Counted from the first letter of the stretch, positions 1 through 9,207 are shown. The stretch: 64,000 bases of DNA from Methylomagnum ishizawai (GCF_019670005.1 NZ_AP019783.1:3684150-3748149), one strand, 5' to 3'. Numbers and translations: made by a program. Notes: generated by a model not told the origin, from the letters alone.

Positions 1-1300
1 CGCTGGTCTCCAGGAAACGATTGATGCCCCGCGCCAAATCGGCGAAAAAGCCCTGCTTGTCCCCCAGCGCCAAGCGGCGACCGAAATCGCCCTGGGCGGC
101 GGCGGCGACGATCTCCCCGATTTCGCGCTCGACCGCCACCTCGGCGGTGCGGTCGCGGAACTCCGCCACCATGCCCAAGCGTTCGCCCTGTCCACCCAGC
201 ACCGGGTTGAACGCCGCCGCCAAGCGCCGCCCGCCGAATTCCAACTCCGCCAGTCCGACGCCGTCCAGACCGGCCCAGCGCCGGGCCTCGGGATGCAGGC
301 GGTCGATCCTGCCGCCGACCATATTCCCGGCGTCGAATTCCGGCCAATCGCGGCGGATGGCGGCCTCGGCCTCCTGGAAGATGCGCCGCGCCGCCGGGTT
401 GGCGTAGATGATGGCCTGTCCGGGATCGGCGATCATGACGCCGGTGCTGACGTTGTCCAGGGCGATCTTGATCCGGGCCATGGCCTCGGCGGCGCGGTGT
501 TCGCCATCGAGGCGGTCCAGCAATTGCCCCCGCATCCGTTCGATGGCGGCCATCAGGCTGTCGCGGTCGCCGCTACGCAAGGCGATTTGGGCGGATAGAT
601 CGCCGTCGGCGATACGGTGGGCGATGGTGGCGGCGGTGTCCGGTTCCCCGCCCAATTGGCGCATGACCGCGCGGGTGATGGCGAAACCCAGGCTCCCCAC
701 CAGGCCCGAGACCAACAGCACGCCGATCCAGGTTTGCCACACGGCCTCGGTCTGGAACTCCACGGCCCGGGCGGCGGCTTGCTTGGCCAAACCGGCGTTG
801 TATTTGGCGTGTTCCTCGAGCAGGGTTTGCAGGGTCCGGCCTATCGGGGTGAGGCGGTCGACGGCGTCGCGGACCGGCCTCTTGTCCGTTTTGCCGCCCA
901 GGGCCAGCACCTCGGCGATCCCGGCCTGGTATTGGGTCCAATGCTGTCGCTCGGTGTCCAGGAAATGCCGGTCCTTCTCGTCCGAAACCAGCGTCTCGTA
1001 GGCCCGGAGCGCCCCGGACAGGCCACCACGGGACTCCTGCAATTCCTGCTCCAGCTTGGCGGCCTTGGCCGGGTCCTCGTTCAACACATAGCGCAACACC
1101 CGCACCCGGACCTGCCCGAAATACTTCACCGCCTCGTTCACCCCGACCAGGGAGGGCACGCTGCTGGCATTGGCGAAATTGGCGGCGGCGAACACCTGTT
1201 TGATCTGATAATTCGCCAAGACCGCGACGCCCGCCAAGCCGAACAGTCCCAGGCCGACGAGCAGCAGGATTTTCCTGGCGACGGTCATTCTGATTTTCAT
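1..1300 (-). CDS. Methyl-accepting chemotaxis protein, C-terminal part outside window
   Basis: The minus strand reads open from an ATG at 1300 to the window edge, giving 433 codons. An AGGGGGA ribosome site precedes the start. An N-terminal membrane helix (about residues 7-30) is followed by a helical periplasmic ligand-binding region of the four-helix-bundle type. A second membrane helix lies near residues 185-210. It runs into a HAMP segment (LGGEPDTAATIAHRIADGDL) typical of chemoreceptors, then a PAS-like domain (starting about ALDNVSTGVMIADP). The methyl-accepting signalling tip should lie beyond position 1 and is not seen. The HAMP-PAS order fits chemoreceptors of environmental proteobacteria; a sensor kinase or cyclase output cannot be excluded because the C-terminus is missing. 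Confidence 0.8.
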   Translation of the reverse strand, partial: MKIRMTVARKILLLVGLGLFGLAGVAVLANYQIKQVFAAANFANASSVPSLVGVNEAVKYFGQVRVRVLRYVLNEDPAKAAKLEQELQESRGGLSGALRAYETLVSDEKDRHFLDTERQHWTQYQAGIAEVLALGGKTDKRPVRDAVDRLTPIGRTLQTLLEEHAKYNAGLAKQAAARAVEFQTEAVWQTWIGVLLVSGLVGSLGFAITRAVMRQLGGEPDTAATIAHRIADGDLSAQIALRSGDRDSLMAAIERMRGQLLDRLDGEHRAAEAMARIKIALDNVSTGVMIADPGQAIIYANPAARRIFQEAEAAIRRDWPEFDAGNMVGGRIDRLHPEARRWAGLDGVGLAELEFGGRRLAAAFNPVLGGQGERLGMVAEFRDRTAEVAVEREIGEIVAAAAQGDFGRRLALGDKQGFFADLARGINRFLETS

Positions 1301-1441
1301 TATGGAATCCCCCTTGCTTTGGAACACCGGCGGTCCGCCAGAGGGTGGGCGGTGCCGTGTTCCCCGGCAAGTATGGCACGGGGTTCCGGGAACGGCGGGC
1401 GGGGGGAATCGGGACCGGAGCTTCGGAGCGGCGGGCGGGAA

Positions 1442-2731
1442 TCAAGCCGCGGGCGGCGGGGTGGCGGCGCACCGGCGCAGGGCGTCCAGCAGGCGGTCGA
1501 TTTCCTGGGCCGTGTTGTAGGCCAGGAGTCCGATCCGCAGCCAACCGCCGTCCGCTTCCACCCCCAGCCGCTGGCACAGGCCCAGGGCGTAGAAATTGCC
1601 ATGCCAGGTGAAAATGCCTTGTTCGCCCAAGACCCGCGCCAACTGGGCGGGCGTCCAACCGGCCAAGCGGAGCGCCACGGTGGGCGTGCGGTTCGCGGTC
1701 CGGGCGGGATCGGCCTCGCCATAGACCCGCAGCCCCGGAATCCCGGCCAACCCCGCCAGCAAATGGCGGGACAGGCCGCGCTCGTAGTCGCGGCTGGCGG
1801 TCATGGCGGCGACCAGGGCCGCACGGCGGTCCCCGGCCCCAGGGGCGACCTCGCGGCCCAGCGCCTCCAGATATTGCAGGGTCGCCAGCACCCCGGCCAG
1901 GGCTTCATGGTTCTGGGTGCCGGTTTCCCAGCGCCCCGGCACGCTGTCCGGGGCCGGGGCCAGCTTGTCGGGGCGGAGCCGGGCCAGATGCGCGCGCTTG
2001 CCGTACAACACCCCGAGATGCGGCCCGTAGAATTTATAGGCGGAACAGGCCAGGAAATCGCAATCCAGCGCCCCGACATCGATGGGACCGTGCGGGGCGT
2101 AATGCACCGCGTCCACGAACGCCCACGCCCCCGCCGCATGGGCCAGCCGCACCACCTCCGCCACCGGATTGACCGTGCCGACCGCGTTGGAGGCATAGCC
2201 CACCGCCACCAGCCGGGTGCGGGGATTGAGCTGGCGGGCGAGATCGTCCAGGTCCAGGCGGCAATCCTCGGGATGGATATCGACCACGCGCACCACGACG
2301 CCCCGCTCCTCCAGGGTCCGCCACGGGCAGACATTGGCGTGATGATCGAGCCGGGTGACGACGACCTCGTCCCCCGCCACCAGTTCGCGGCCCAGGGCGC
2401 GGGCCAGATGGAAGGCCAGCGTGGTCATATTGGCCCCCAGCACGACCTCGTCGGCGGCGCAGCCCAGGAAATCGGCCAGCGCGGCGCGGGCCGCGCCGAT
2501 CAAGGCGTCGGTCTCGCGGCTGGTGACGAAGGCGCCGTGGGTGTTGGCGTTGGACGTGACCAGATAGCGGGCCATGGCCTCCACCACCGTGCCCGGCACC
2601 TGCGCCCCGCCCGGACCATCGAAGAACACCGGCACCCGGCCCTCGATCTCCTCGGCCAGGGCCGGGAACCAAGCGCGGACCCAAGCGGGGTCCAAAGGCC
2701 GCGGCCCCTGTCCTGCCACCGGTTTGTCCAT
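1442..2731 (-). CDS. Cysteine desulfurase-like PLP-dependent aminotransferase (class V)
   Basis: 429-residue fold-type I PLP enzyme of the NifS/SufS superfamily. The Schiff-base lysine is K233 in SAYKFYGPHLG. The cofactor-binding acidic residue and histidine are in VDAVHYAPH (D207, H210), and a paired histidine is in RLDHHANV. The N-terminal FFDGPGGAQVP and the GRWETGTQNHEA stretch match the cysteine desulfurase-like subfamily (TIGR01976 type). That subfamily is not known to supply sulfur to the main Fe-S pathways, and no iscU or sufBCD gene lies nearby. It starts 15 bp after the universal stress gene and is probably co-transcribed with it. Its substrate is unknown; isopenicillin-N-epimerase-like chemistry is an alternative. 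Confidence 0.85.
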   Translation of the reverse strand: MDKPVAGQGPRPLDPAWVRAWFPALAEEIEGRVPVFFDGPGGAQVPGTVVEAMARYLVTSNANTHGAFVTSRETDALIGAARAALADFLGCAADEVVLGANMTTLAFHLARALGRELVAGDEVVVTRLDHHANVCPWRTLEERGVVVRVVDIHPEDCRLDLDDLARQLNPRTRLVAVGYASNAVGTVNPVAEVVRLAHAAGAWAFVDAVHYAPHGPIDVGALDCDFLACSAYKFYGPHLGVLYGKRAHLARLRPDKLAPAPDSVPGRWETGTQNHEALAGVLATLQYLEALGREVAPGAGDRRAALVAAMTASRDYERGLSRHLLAGLAGIPGLRVYGEADPARTANRTPTVALRLAGWTPAQLARVLGEQGIFTWHGNFYALGLCQRLGVEADGGWLRIGLLAYNTAQEIDRLLDALRRCAATPPPAA

Positions 2732-2746
2732 GGCGACCGCCCCGGC

Positions 2747-3172
2747 CTATTTGATGAGGGAGACCGGCAGGTCGGCGATGTGCAAGACCTTGGCCGGCAC
2801 CGAACCCGTGAAGAAAGCAGCGAACGGGCTGCGGCCACTGGCCCCCATCACGATCTCGTCGCAGTCCTTTTCCCTGGCGTATTGGACGATCACCTCGGCG
2901 GGGTCGCCCACGCCGATATGGATTTGATAGGGGATGCCATCGGCGTCCAGGCGCTCGCGGATCGGGGCCAGCACCTTCAAGCCCTCCTCCTGGTGGAATT
3001 GGCGGATTTGCTCGCCATCGATGAACATCCCCACATCGCCGTGCAAAGCCGGGCGCACGGTGAGCAGATGCACCTCGACCGGCGGTTTGTACCAAGCCAG
3101 CCGGGCGTACAAATGCTCGGCCAGACGTAGGGAACTCGGGGAATCGTCCACGGGGATCAGCAATTTAAGCAT
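2747..3172 (-). CDS. Universal stress protein, UspA family
   Basis: 141 residues, the usual length of a single-domain Usp. It begins with the strand-forming LKLLIPVDDSPSS and ends in the nucleotide-binding loop. The loop GASGRSPFAAFFTGS keeps the G-2x-G-9x-G-S spacing of the ATP-binding subgroup. The family is cytoplasmic, forms dimers and helps survival under starvation or respiratory stress. The gene starts 12 bp after the terC stop and precedes the desulfurase-like gene on the same strand, which suggests one transcript terC-usp-aminotransferase. Confidence 0.9.
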   Translation of the reverse strand: MLKLLIPVDDSPSSLRLAEHLYARLAWYKPPVEVHLLTVRPALHGDVGMFIDGEQIRQFHQEEGLKVLAPIRERLDADGIPYQIHIGVGDPAEVIVQYAREKDCDEIVMGASGRSPFAAFFTGSVPAKVLHIADLPVSLIK

Positions 3173-3184
3173 AGGGATTCTCCA

Positions 3185-3925
3185 TCAATCGGGCTTGGCG
3201 GTAGGGTCGGGGTCTTCGGCCAGGAGGTCCACCAAGGCCGGCGGCTTGGCGGCGGCGGCGCGGCGGGCCAGGGTTTTACCCACCCCGACCACGGTGGCGG
3301 CGGTGGCGAGCGGGATCAGGATATGCAGGGCTTCGTGGGTCTCGAACCAAGCCAACAACACCGGATCGGTGACCAGCATCTCGCCCGATACATAGCCCAG
3401 CAAGGCCGCGCCCACGGTGATGATGACCGGGAAGCGGTCCATCAGCTTGAGGATCAGGGTGCTGCCGAACACCACCAGCGGGATGCTCACGCCGAGGCCG
3501 ATGACCAGCAAGGGCAGGCTGCCCTTGGCCGCCGCCGCCACCGCGATCACATTGTCGAGGCTCATCACCAGATCGGCCAGCAAGATGGTGCGGATGGTGC
3601 CGATCAAGCCCTGGGGCTTGTCGCCGCCGTGGCCGCCTTCCTGCTCGGGCAGCAGCAGTTGCACCGCGATCCAGAACAACAAGCCGCTGCCGATCAGCTT
3701 GAGATAGGGGAGTTTCAGCATCTGCACCGCCACCAGGGTCAGCACCACCCGCATGAAGATGGCGGCGAACGAACCCCAGAGGATGGCCTTGCGGCGTTGC
3801 GCCTCCGGCAGCGAGCGGGCCGCGAGGGCGATCACCACCGCGTTGTCGCCGGACAGGATGATATTGACGAGGATGATCTGGCCCAGGCCGATCCAGAATT
3901 GGGGGTCCATCAGTAGGTCGGGCAT
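3185..3925 (-). CDS. TerC family integral membrane protein
   Basis: 246 residues from the ATG at 3925, which has CTGGAGA upstream. An upstream in-frame start would add a low-complexity proline stretch and is unlikely. It has seven or so hydrophobic helices and the two acidic TerC motifs in membrane segments: LSGDNAVVIALAAR near the N-terminus and DLVMSLDNVIAVAAAA in the middle. TerC/Alx proteins export manganese or take part in metal loading of exported proteins and in tellurite resistance. The C-terminal tail after residue 225 is soluble and alanine- and proline-rich. No tellurite genes are adjacent, so a housekeeping metal role is more likely. Confidence 0.9.
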   Translation of the reverse strand: MPDLLMDPQFWIGLGQIILVNIILSGDNAVVIALAARSLPEAQRRKAILWGSFAAIFMRVVLTLVAVQMLKLPYLKLIGSGLLFWIAVQLLLPEQEGGHGGDKPQGLIGTIRTILLADLVMSLDNVIAVAAAAKGSLPLLVIGLGVSIPLVVFGSTLILKLMDRFPVIITVGAALLGYVSGEMLVTDPVLLAWFETHEALHILIPLATAATVVGVGKTLARRAAAAKPPALVDLLAEDPDPTAKPD

Positions 3926-4116
3926 CCGATTGTCTCCAGGACTGCGTTGGGTTCCGGGTTGGGGGATGGGCGGCGGACGCGGCGGGACCGCGCAAAGGGC
4001 CGCGATTGTAGCAGGCGGCGGCGAATATCGCCCGGCCATGGCGGCATTGTAGGCGAGCGGCACCGGACTTACACTCCGGTTCCACAACCCCATCCCGACG
4101 ATAAAGGAACGACACC

Positions 4117-4494
4117 ATGCCCATCAAACGTCCCCAGCCCAACCGTGCCAAGCTCGACAAGGTCGTCGCCGACGCCCGCCGCGACAAGGAAGACCGGGAA
4201 AAAGGCTACCGCGAACAAGCCCTGAAGCTCTATCCCTGGGTCTGTGGCCGCTGCGCCCGCGAGTTCGACCTGAAGAACCTGCACGAACTCACGGTACACC
4301 ACCGCAACCACAACCACGACGACAATCCGGCGGACGGCAGCAATTGGGAGCTACTGTGCTTGTACTGCCACGACGACGAGCATCAGCGCCATATGAACGC
4401 CGCCCTCTACGGCAAGGGCGCGGCGGAAAAACCCAAGGAAACCGGAAGCTTCAAGGCGTTCGCGGGGTTGGGGGATTTGCTGAAAAAAGAATGA
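4117..4494 (+). CDS. yajD: YajD-type HNH nuclease family protein
   Basis: 125-residue protein matching the short YajD HNH proteins of gammaproteobacteria. A zinc knuckle is formed by CGRC and CLYC. The HNH core is TVHHRNHNHDDNP followed by NWELLCLYCHDDEH. The N-terminus is strongly basic, which fits nucleic-acid binding. The biological substrate is not established for the family. It is divergent from terC, with 191 bp between the two starts, and ends opposite the 4551-5039 gene. Confidence 0.85.
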   Translation: MPIKRPQPNRAKLDKVVADARRDKEDREKGYREQALKLYPWVCGRCAREFDLKNLHELTVHHRNHNHDDNPADGSNWELLCLYCHDDEHQRHMNAALYGKGAAEKPKETGSFKAFAGLGDLLKKE

Positions 4495-4504
4495 GGCGGG
4501 AAGC

Positions 4505-4528
4505 GGCGCGGCCACCCAAGGCCGCGCC
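4505..4528. terminator. GC-rich hairpin between convergent genes
   Basis: Perfect 9-bp stem GGCGCGGCC/GGCCGCGCC with a 6-base loop, between the stop of the yajD-like gene and the stop of the opposing gene at 4551. There is no T-run on either side, so it may act only as an RNA 3'-end stabiliser or a Rho-assisted end. Confidence 0.4.
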
Positions 4529-4550
4529 TATCGGACCGGAAGCCATCGCT

Positions 4551-5039
4551 TCAGCGGCAAGGCACTTTCAAATACCCGCCATCGCTGGAATGGTCCCCGG
4601 CGATCCGCAGGAATTGCAAGGTCAATAATAATTCGGCCAGGCGCACTTCGCGGTGGACGCTGAGCGACCAGGAATCCCCCTGGATTTTGTCCGCCCAATC
4701 GATGAATTCCAACGTGCCCACCGACACATAATTATCCAGCGCTAGGGTATGGTTTTCGATCTTCTGCAACACCTGCCCGACCCGCTTCAGCAAGGCGTCG
4801 AATCCCGGTTTTTGCGCCAAGGCCGCCGGACTGGCGGCCACCGCGATTTTCGCGCCGACGGCCTGCCCGCCCTGGAACATCTGGAACCACGACCCGGTAT
4901 GGGGCGGCAAATGCGGCACGATATCGTCCAGGTATTCATAGCGCCGCGTCAGCGCCTTCATCGCGCCATCGTAAGCCAGGGCGAAAGCAATGGCGTAGGC
5001 CAACCGGCTGGCATGGATTAACTGGCAAGGTGTGACCAT
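4551..5039 (-). CDS. Hypothetical protein downstream of patatin gene
   Basis: 162 residues and soluble-looking, with no signal peptide. I do not recognise the family. The middle carries a helical stretch (AQKPGFDALLKRVGQVLQKI) and the C-terminal half is predicted helical. It is the last of three minus-strand genes (7702 to 4551) with gaps of about 77 bp, so it is probably expressed with the patatin-like lipase. The presence of a single conserved-looking open frame with the high third-position GC of its neighbours supports a real gene. Confidence 0.6.
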   Translation of the reverse strand: MVTPCQLIHASRLAYAIAFALAYDGAMKALTRRYEYLDDIVPHLPPHTGSWFQMFQGGQAVGAKIAVAASPAALAQKPGFDALLKRVGQVLQKIENHTLALDNYVSVGTLEFIDWADKIQGDSWSLSVHREVRLAELLLTLQFLRIAGDHSSDGGYLKVPCR

Positions 5040-5117
5040 GATGCTTTGCTCCTATTTTTGAGGATCATTCCCCCTGGCCCGGATTCGGCCATGCCGCATC
5101 CGGGCCAGGGATCGCTA

Positions 5118-6884
5118 TCAAGCCGGAGGGGTCGGGGCACCGGGCACGCCCCGGCGCTTCAGCGCCTCGAAGCTGCCGCGTTTGAGGAACAGGGGATTGA
5201 TGAAGGCGAGGTAGAGCTTGATGAACAAAGTGCCGACCAAGGCCAGTCCGGCATTCAACACCCAGCGCTTGAGCGCGGCCCAGGGCGCGATCAAGTATTG
5301 GAAAACCCGGAACAGCTTCGCCAACTTCGGCAGCAGTTGATCGACCAGCCAGCCCAGCAGCAGGGCCGCGATCAACAGCACCGGGATACAGCTTTGCAAG
5401 AACGCCTGGATTTGCGGGGCCAACACCACCAGCAGGGCCACGACCACGGCCAAGGCCAGGACCGACAGCCAGGGAATCAGGTACAAAGCCTTGCCGAAGG
5501 TTTGTCCGGCCACCCGCAGTTGCTTGAGATAATCGGGAGTCGGCAGCCGTAGCCAAGGCTTGATTTCGAGGAACTCCCAGGCTTCCTCTCCCGCCGCCAG
5601 CAAGGGCACGTTCCCCAAGCCCTGTTCCCCGATCAAATAGCCGTCCAGCATCAGCGAATAAGCCTCCACCTCGCTGAAGGCATCGAGGTCGGTGCGCACC
5701 GCGGACAGCAATTCCTGCACCGCAGGATCGACGCCGAACCGCTCCGTGGTGGGGAGTTGCACTTCCGGTTGTTTGTACGGTTGGCCATCGGGGCCGTTCC
5801 AATACAGTTCGCGGTAGCCCAAGCCCTGGCGCAGGCTCATGAACGCCACCGAACCCGGCCCGTTCCGCGTCAAGGTGAACAGGTTTTCCAGCACCGCCGT
5901 CCGCACCCGGTCCTGTAGGATCGAACTGACCCGCGACAATACCGCCACCAGATCGGTGCCGGGCCGGGGTTGCTCGCCCATCTGCCCGCAGGCGTCGCTG
6001 ACCACGAACTCGACGCAACCGTTGTCGATCAAGCCGGTGACGCCCTGGTTGTCATGCACGCCGCCATCGACCAACTGGACCTGGATCGCCTCCTCGCCAT
6101 CCTGGTACAGCCCGGTGATGGACAGGGGCGGGAACAACCCCGGCACGCAGGCCGAAGCCGCCACCGCGTGGCCGAGCGGGAAATCCTGTTGGTGGACCAC
6201 GATATCGTCATAGGACCTGGGGCGCTTGAGCCGGATCGGCTTCTTGTCGATATCGTTGTTATTGGAAGGTGGTTCGCCCATGTCCTGGGCGGTGAAGCGC
6301 CAATTGTTGCCGCTGTTCAAGGTGGTGGCGTTGACGACCAGGATGGGCACCTTGGCCTTGCGGTCGCCGTTGTGGCGGTTGGGATGGAAATCGGGCTGGC
6401 CGGGCGGGAATATCTTGAGCTTCCGCATTTCGACCGGGTCGCCGACCTGGGCCTTGTCCAGCACCGATTGATACAGCAATTGGTCATAGAGTTCGGCGAG
6501 GCGGTCGCTGGTGGAATAATCGCCGCGGTGCCGCTTCCAGTTGGCCGCGAAATCGGCGAAGGCCAGCATCCGGATATTGCGCTGGGTGGCCGCCAGGAAA
6601 TCGCCCGCCAGCGCCGCCACGATCTCCACATAGTCCCGGTCGGTGATTTCGGCGTCGGGCTCGCGCTCCAGCAGTTTCTTGACGTGGAGATAATACAGCG
6701 CCCCCAGGATGGAGCCGCCGGATACCGTGGAAATCACCTCGACCCGGCGCAACAGGCCGCGCTGGGCCATCTGCGCCAACACGCCGATATGGAAGAACGA
6801 CGCCCTCAAACCGCCGCCGGAAAAGGCGAGCCCCAACCGGCCCGCGGCGGCGGGGGCTTGGGATTCTGGTATGGGATCGGACAT
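5118..6884 (-). CDS. Patatin-like phospholipase with C-terminal membrane domain
   Basis: 588 residues. The patatin oxyanion-hole motif is FSGGGLRASF near residue 22. The nucleophile elbow is STVSGGS (Ser55), and the catalytic aspartate is in VDGGVHDNQGV. Together these give the Ser-Asp dyad of patatin/cPLA2 acyl hydrolases. The elbow reads T-V-S-G-G instead of the usual G-x-S-x-G. After the catalytic domain, three strong hydrophobic segments (about residues 470-570) anchor the protein in the membrane. That would place the lipase domain on the cytoplasmic face of the inner membrane. It sits between two unrecognised genes on the same strand. Possible roles are lipid remodelling or an effector lipase; nothing here decides between them. 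Confidence 0.85.
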   Translation of the reverse strand: MSDPIPESQAPAAAGRLGLAFSGGGLRASFFHIGVLAQMAQRGLLRRVEVISTVSGGSILGALYYLHVKKLLEREPDAEITDRDYVEIVAALAGDFLAATQRNIRMLAFADFAANWKRHRGDYSTSDRLAELYDQLLYQSVLDKAQVGDPVEMRKLKIFPPGQPDFHPNRHNGDRKAKVPILVVNATTLNSGNNWRFTAQDMGEPPSNNNDIDKKPIRLKRPRSYDDIVVHQQDFPLGHAVAASACVPGLFPPLSITGLYQDGEEAIQVQLVDGGVHDNQGVTGLIDNGCVEFVVSDACGQMGEQPRPGTDLVAVLSRVSSILQDRVRTAVLENLFTLTRNGPGSVAFMSLRQGLGYRELYWNGPDGQPYKQPEVQLPTTERFGVDPAVQELLSAVRTDLDAFSEVEAYSLMLDGYLIGEQGLGNVPLLAAGEEAWEFLEIKPWLRLPTPDYLKQLRVAGQTFGKALYLIPWLSVLALAVVVALLVVLAPQIQAFLQSCIPVLLIAALLLGWLVDQLLPKLAKLFRVFQYLIAPWAALKRWVLNAGLALVGTLFIKLYLAFINPLFLKRGSFEALKRRGVPGAPTPPA

Positions 6885-6961
6885 GGCAGCCTCCTACAGG
6901 ATTTATGGTTATTGGGGCGGGGCGGCGGGCCGCGCCGCCCCGAGGCCGGGACCGGCGACGG

Positions 6962-7702
6962 TCAGCGGTATTGCCCGACGACCTCGTAGATCACCGTGGC
7001 GTTCTTGCGGTCGGTCATGAACTTGCGCCCGCCGATCCCCAAATGGTCGGGATCGGCCTCGTAGGAGGCCACGCCGTAGAAGATCTGCTCGTCCTTTTGC
7101 CCGGCCAGGATACCGGTCACCAAGGACAGCAAGGCGGTCCCGGCATTCACGATCACGCCCGCCACCGGATTGGCCGCCGTGGCGGCGGTACCGAGGGTAT
7201 TCGCCAAGCTTTTGCCGGTGTCGGATTCGAGGGCGTCGTGGATGGCCTTGTTGATATCCCGGCTTTTCTCGTTGCTTTTCATCAGCACCACATGGATATC
7301 CAGGAAGCGGGGGGTTTTATCCCCGGCGGTGACGATCCTGGCGACATCCAACCCGCTGTCGCCGTCGTTGGGATCGTTGATGGGCAGGGTATCCATATCC
7401 TTGATATCGTTGAATACCCGGCTGGTTTGGAATTGATAGGGCAGGTCGGCGGCGTCGCTGGTCACCAGGATGATGGGATAGACATCGGCGGGCGTGTCCA
7501 CCCCGAGGATGGCGTTATGGTTATCCATGACCCGGATTTGGTTGAAGCGCAGGAACAGGCCTTTGAGGCCGGTGAGCGGGGAACGCTCCGACGGCGTCCG
7601 CAGCGCCGCCATGAAGTCGTTGCCGCTCTCGGTCGGCAATCGGGCCATCGCCGCGTGGCGGGCTTGGCGGGGATCATCCACAAAATTGGGCACAAGTACC
7701 AT
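6962..7702 (-). CDS. Hypothetical protein upstream of patatin gene
   Basis: 246 residues from the ATG at 7702, chosen because AAGGAG lies 7-8 bp upstream; a longer frame exists but has no ribosome site. The protein is soluble apart from one moderately hydrophobic glycine/alanine stretch (about residues 165-195, NPVAGVIVNAGTALLSLVTG), which could be one membrane helix or a glycine-rich core. I recognise no family. It leads the three-gene minus-strand cluster with the patatin-like lipase (gap 77 bp). It diverges from the lipoprotein gene at 7914 across a 211-bp region that should hold both promoters. Confidence 0.65.
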   Translation of the reverse strand: MVLVPNFVDDPRQARHAAMARLPTESGNDFMAALRTPSERSPLTGLKGLFLRFNQIRVMDNHNAILGVDTPADVYPIILVTSDAADLPYQFQTSRVFNDIKDMDTLPINDPNDGDSGLDVARIVTAGDKTPRFLDIHVVLMKSNEKSRDINKAIHDALESDTGKSLANTLGTAATAANPVAGVIVNAGTALLSLVTGILAGQKDEQIFYGVASYEADPDHLGIGGRKFMTDRKNATVIYEVVGQYR

Positions 7703-7913
7703 GGCTGGACTCCTTACTATAGGGAATTGGCGAAAGCTTAAAACAGGCGAACGCGGCAAGCACGTATCATAAGTACTTCACATGCCGCTTTCCAACCCGT
7801 CCCACCAGGGCCCCGGCCACCGATGCCAACCTTCCCCGCCGACACCGGCGATCCCCCGTTGGCGGGATGGGGTAAAATCCCCAGCCCGACCCACCTATGG
7901 AATCCGAACCACC

Positions 7914-8456
7914 ATGAATCCCCACCCCGTCCCACACGCCCGGACCGGCTGGAGCGTCCTCTGCGCGGCCCTCCTGCTCGCGGGCTGCGCCAGCGAACCC
8001 AAACCGCTGGCCCCCCTGTCGCCCAACGATCCCGAAGCGAAAGCGCTGGAAGCCGACCGGGCGCAATTCCGCGCCAAAAAGGAAGCCCTGATCGACGAGG
8101 CGATGGACCTCGACGCCGCCGAACACGACGCCTTTTGGAACGAATACCACCAATACGAGGCCGAACTCCGCAAAATCCAGGACGAGCGCTACCAGATCAT
8201 CCACGACTTCGCGACCTACTACGACAACATGACCAACGCCATCGCCGACAACCTGGCGGAACGCATGTTGAAAATGAAGCAGCGCCGCAATGAATTGGCC
8301 GCGAAATACTACCGCCGCATCAAAGCGGCCACTTCCGCCACCACCGCCGCGCGGTTCCTGCAAGTCGAGAACGAAATCACCCTGCTGTCGGACCTCAAGG
8401 TCAGCAGCGAAGCGCCGTTGTTCCCCAAGGGCGCCAATCCCGCCGATATGAAATAA
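7914..8456 (+). CDS. Putative lipoprotein, helical
   Basis: 180 residues from ATG 7914. A signal peptide ends in the lipobox LLLAGC, so the mature protein begins at a lipidated cysteine near residue 26 followed by SEP, which favours outer-membrane sorting. The mature part is almost entirely charged helix (EADRAQFRAKKEALIDEA, LAERMLKMKQRRNELAAKYY), consistent with a coiled-coil periplasmic lipoprotein. It has no enzymatic motif. A longer in-frame extension upstream encodes proline-rich non-coding-like sequence and was rejected. Confidence 0.75.
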   Translation: MNPHPVPHARTGWSVLCAALLLAGCASEPKPLAPLSPNDPEAKALEADRAQFRAKKEALIDEAMDLDAAEHDAFWNEYHQYEAELRKIQDERYQIIHDFATYYDNMTNAIADNLAERMLKMKQRRNELAAKYYRRIKAATSATTAARFLQVENEITLLSDLKVSSEAPLFPKGANPADMK

Positions 8457-8859
8457 CCCGCCCGCCGCCGCGTGGGCGCGGTTCCCGGCCCACGCGCCAC
8501 CCCGCCTTATATCCCGGAAGGCGGCCCCTTTGGGGAAAACACCACCGCATTATTGAAAGCCAAGCGTTTGCCCGGCCGGCCACGTGCTGGATTACTGGCG
8601 GGCGCCGCGGAAATCCGTGGGCAACGCCGCCGGGGGTTTACCGGCCTTGGGGCTGGATGAAAAATACCTGGGAATCCCAAAGGCTTCCCGACCGCGGGAA
8701 CCGCCTAGGTTCTTAACCGGGCCTGGGAAGCGGATATCGGCGATATCCGGGGAGAAAAAGAGGGGAGGAATCACGGAAACCGTGGTGGACTCGCCCGGAA
8801 CCGCGGAGCGGCGTCAATTCCGGGCAATATCCAGGGTGGAGGGGAAAAGCGGCGGGATG
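8457..8859. other. 403-bp intergenic region, no gene seen
   Basis: Lies between the stops of two convergent genes. It contains a 9-bp hairpin CGCGTGGGC/GCCCACGCG (8469-8496) just after the lipoprotein gene and a short palindrome GGATATC-GGC-GATATCC near 8731-8747. Neither is followed by a T-run. The open frames here lack coding character. Confidence 0.5.
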
Positions 8860-9180
8860 CTATACCCGGAATTCCTCCTGGGAACGGCCTTGTTCGAGGT
8901 AGGCGGTTAACCAACGGGGTTTCATACCGCGGCCGGTCCAGGCGTTCTTGGCATTATTGGGGTCGCGATATTTGACCGGAACCGAGGTTCCCTTACGGGT
9001 GGTGGGTTTCTTATCGCCTTCGCTAATCTCCACGTGCATACCGATGGAGGAGGCCAACTCCTTGATTTTAAGGATAGTTTCCCGCTTCTTACCATGCCTT
9101 TTGGCTTCCAGCTCCTTGGAAGCGTTCGCGATGAGTTCCGCCAATTCGACTTCGGACAGGGTGGCTATATTGTCAGACAT
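8860..9180 (-). CDS. H-NS family nucleoid-associated protein
   Basis: 106 residues. The N-terminal helical oligomerisation part (SEVELAELIANASKELEAKR) is followed by a linker and the C-terminal DNA-binding module VKYRDPNNAKNAWTGRGMKP. This matches the H-NS consensus YRDP...TW(S/T)GRGR.P.WL, whose loop inserts into the minor groove of AT-rich DNA. Such proteins silence horizontally acquired AT-rich genes, which is relevant to the AT-rich hsdS and IS DNA later in the window. The gene is monocistronic with its own sigma-70-like promoter. It is shorter than enterobacterial H-NS (137) but normal for this family in betaproteobacteria and methanotrophs. Confidence 0.92.
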   Translation of the reverse strand: MSDNIATLSEVELAELIANASKELEAKRHGKKRETILKIKELASSIGMHVEISEGDKKPTTRKGTSVPVKYRDPNNAKNAWTGRGMKPRWLTAYLEQGRSQEEFRV

Positions 9181-9207
9181 AGGGGTTTACCTTTACATGA
9201 AAACCTT

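Noticed and set aside
617-3130. 837-codon open frame on the plus strand
   Set aside because: It lies antisense to three well-supported minus-strand genes and encodes a G/Q/H/A-rich composition typical of the reverse frame of GC-rich genes.
3926-4116. Possible manganese (yybP-ykoY) riboswitch ahead of terC
   Set aside because: I could not find the conserved paired loops of that riboswitch; the region looks like ordinary promoter DNA.
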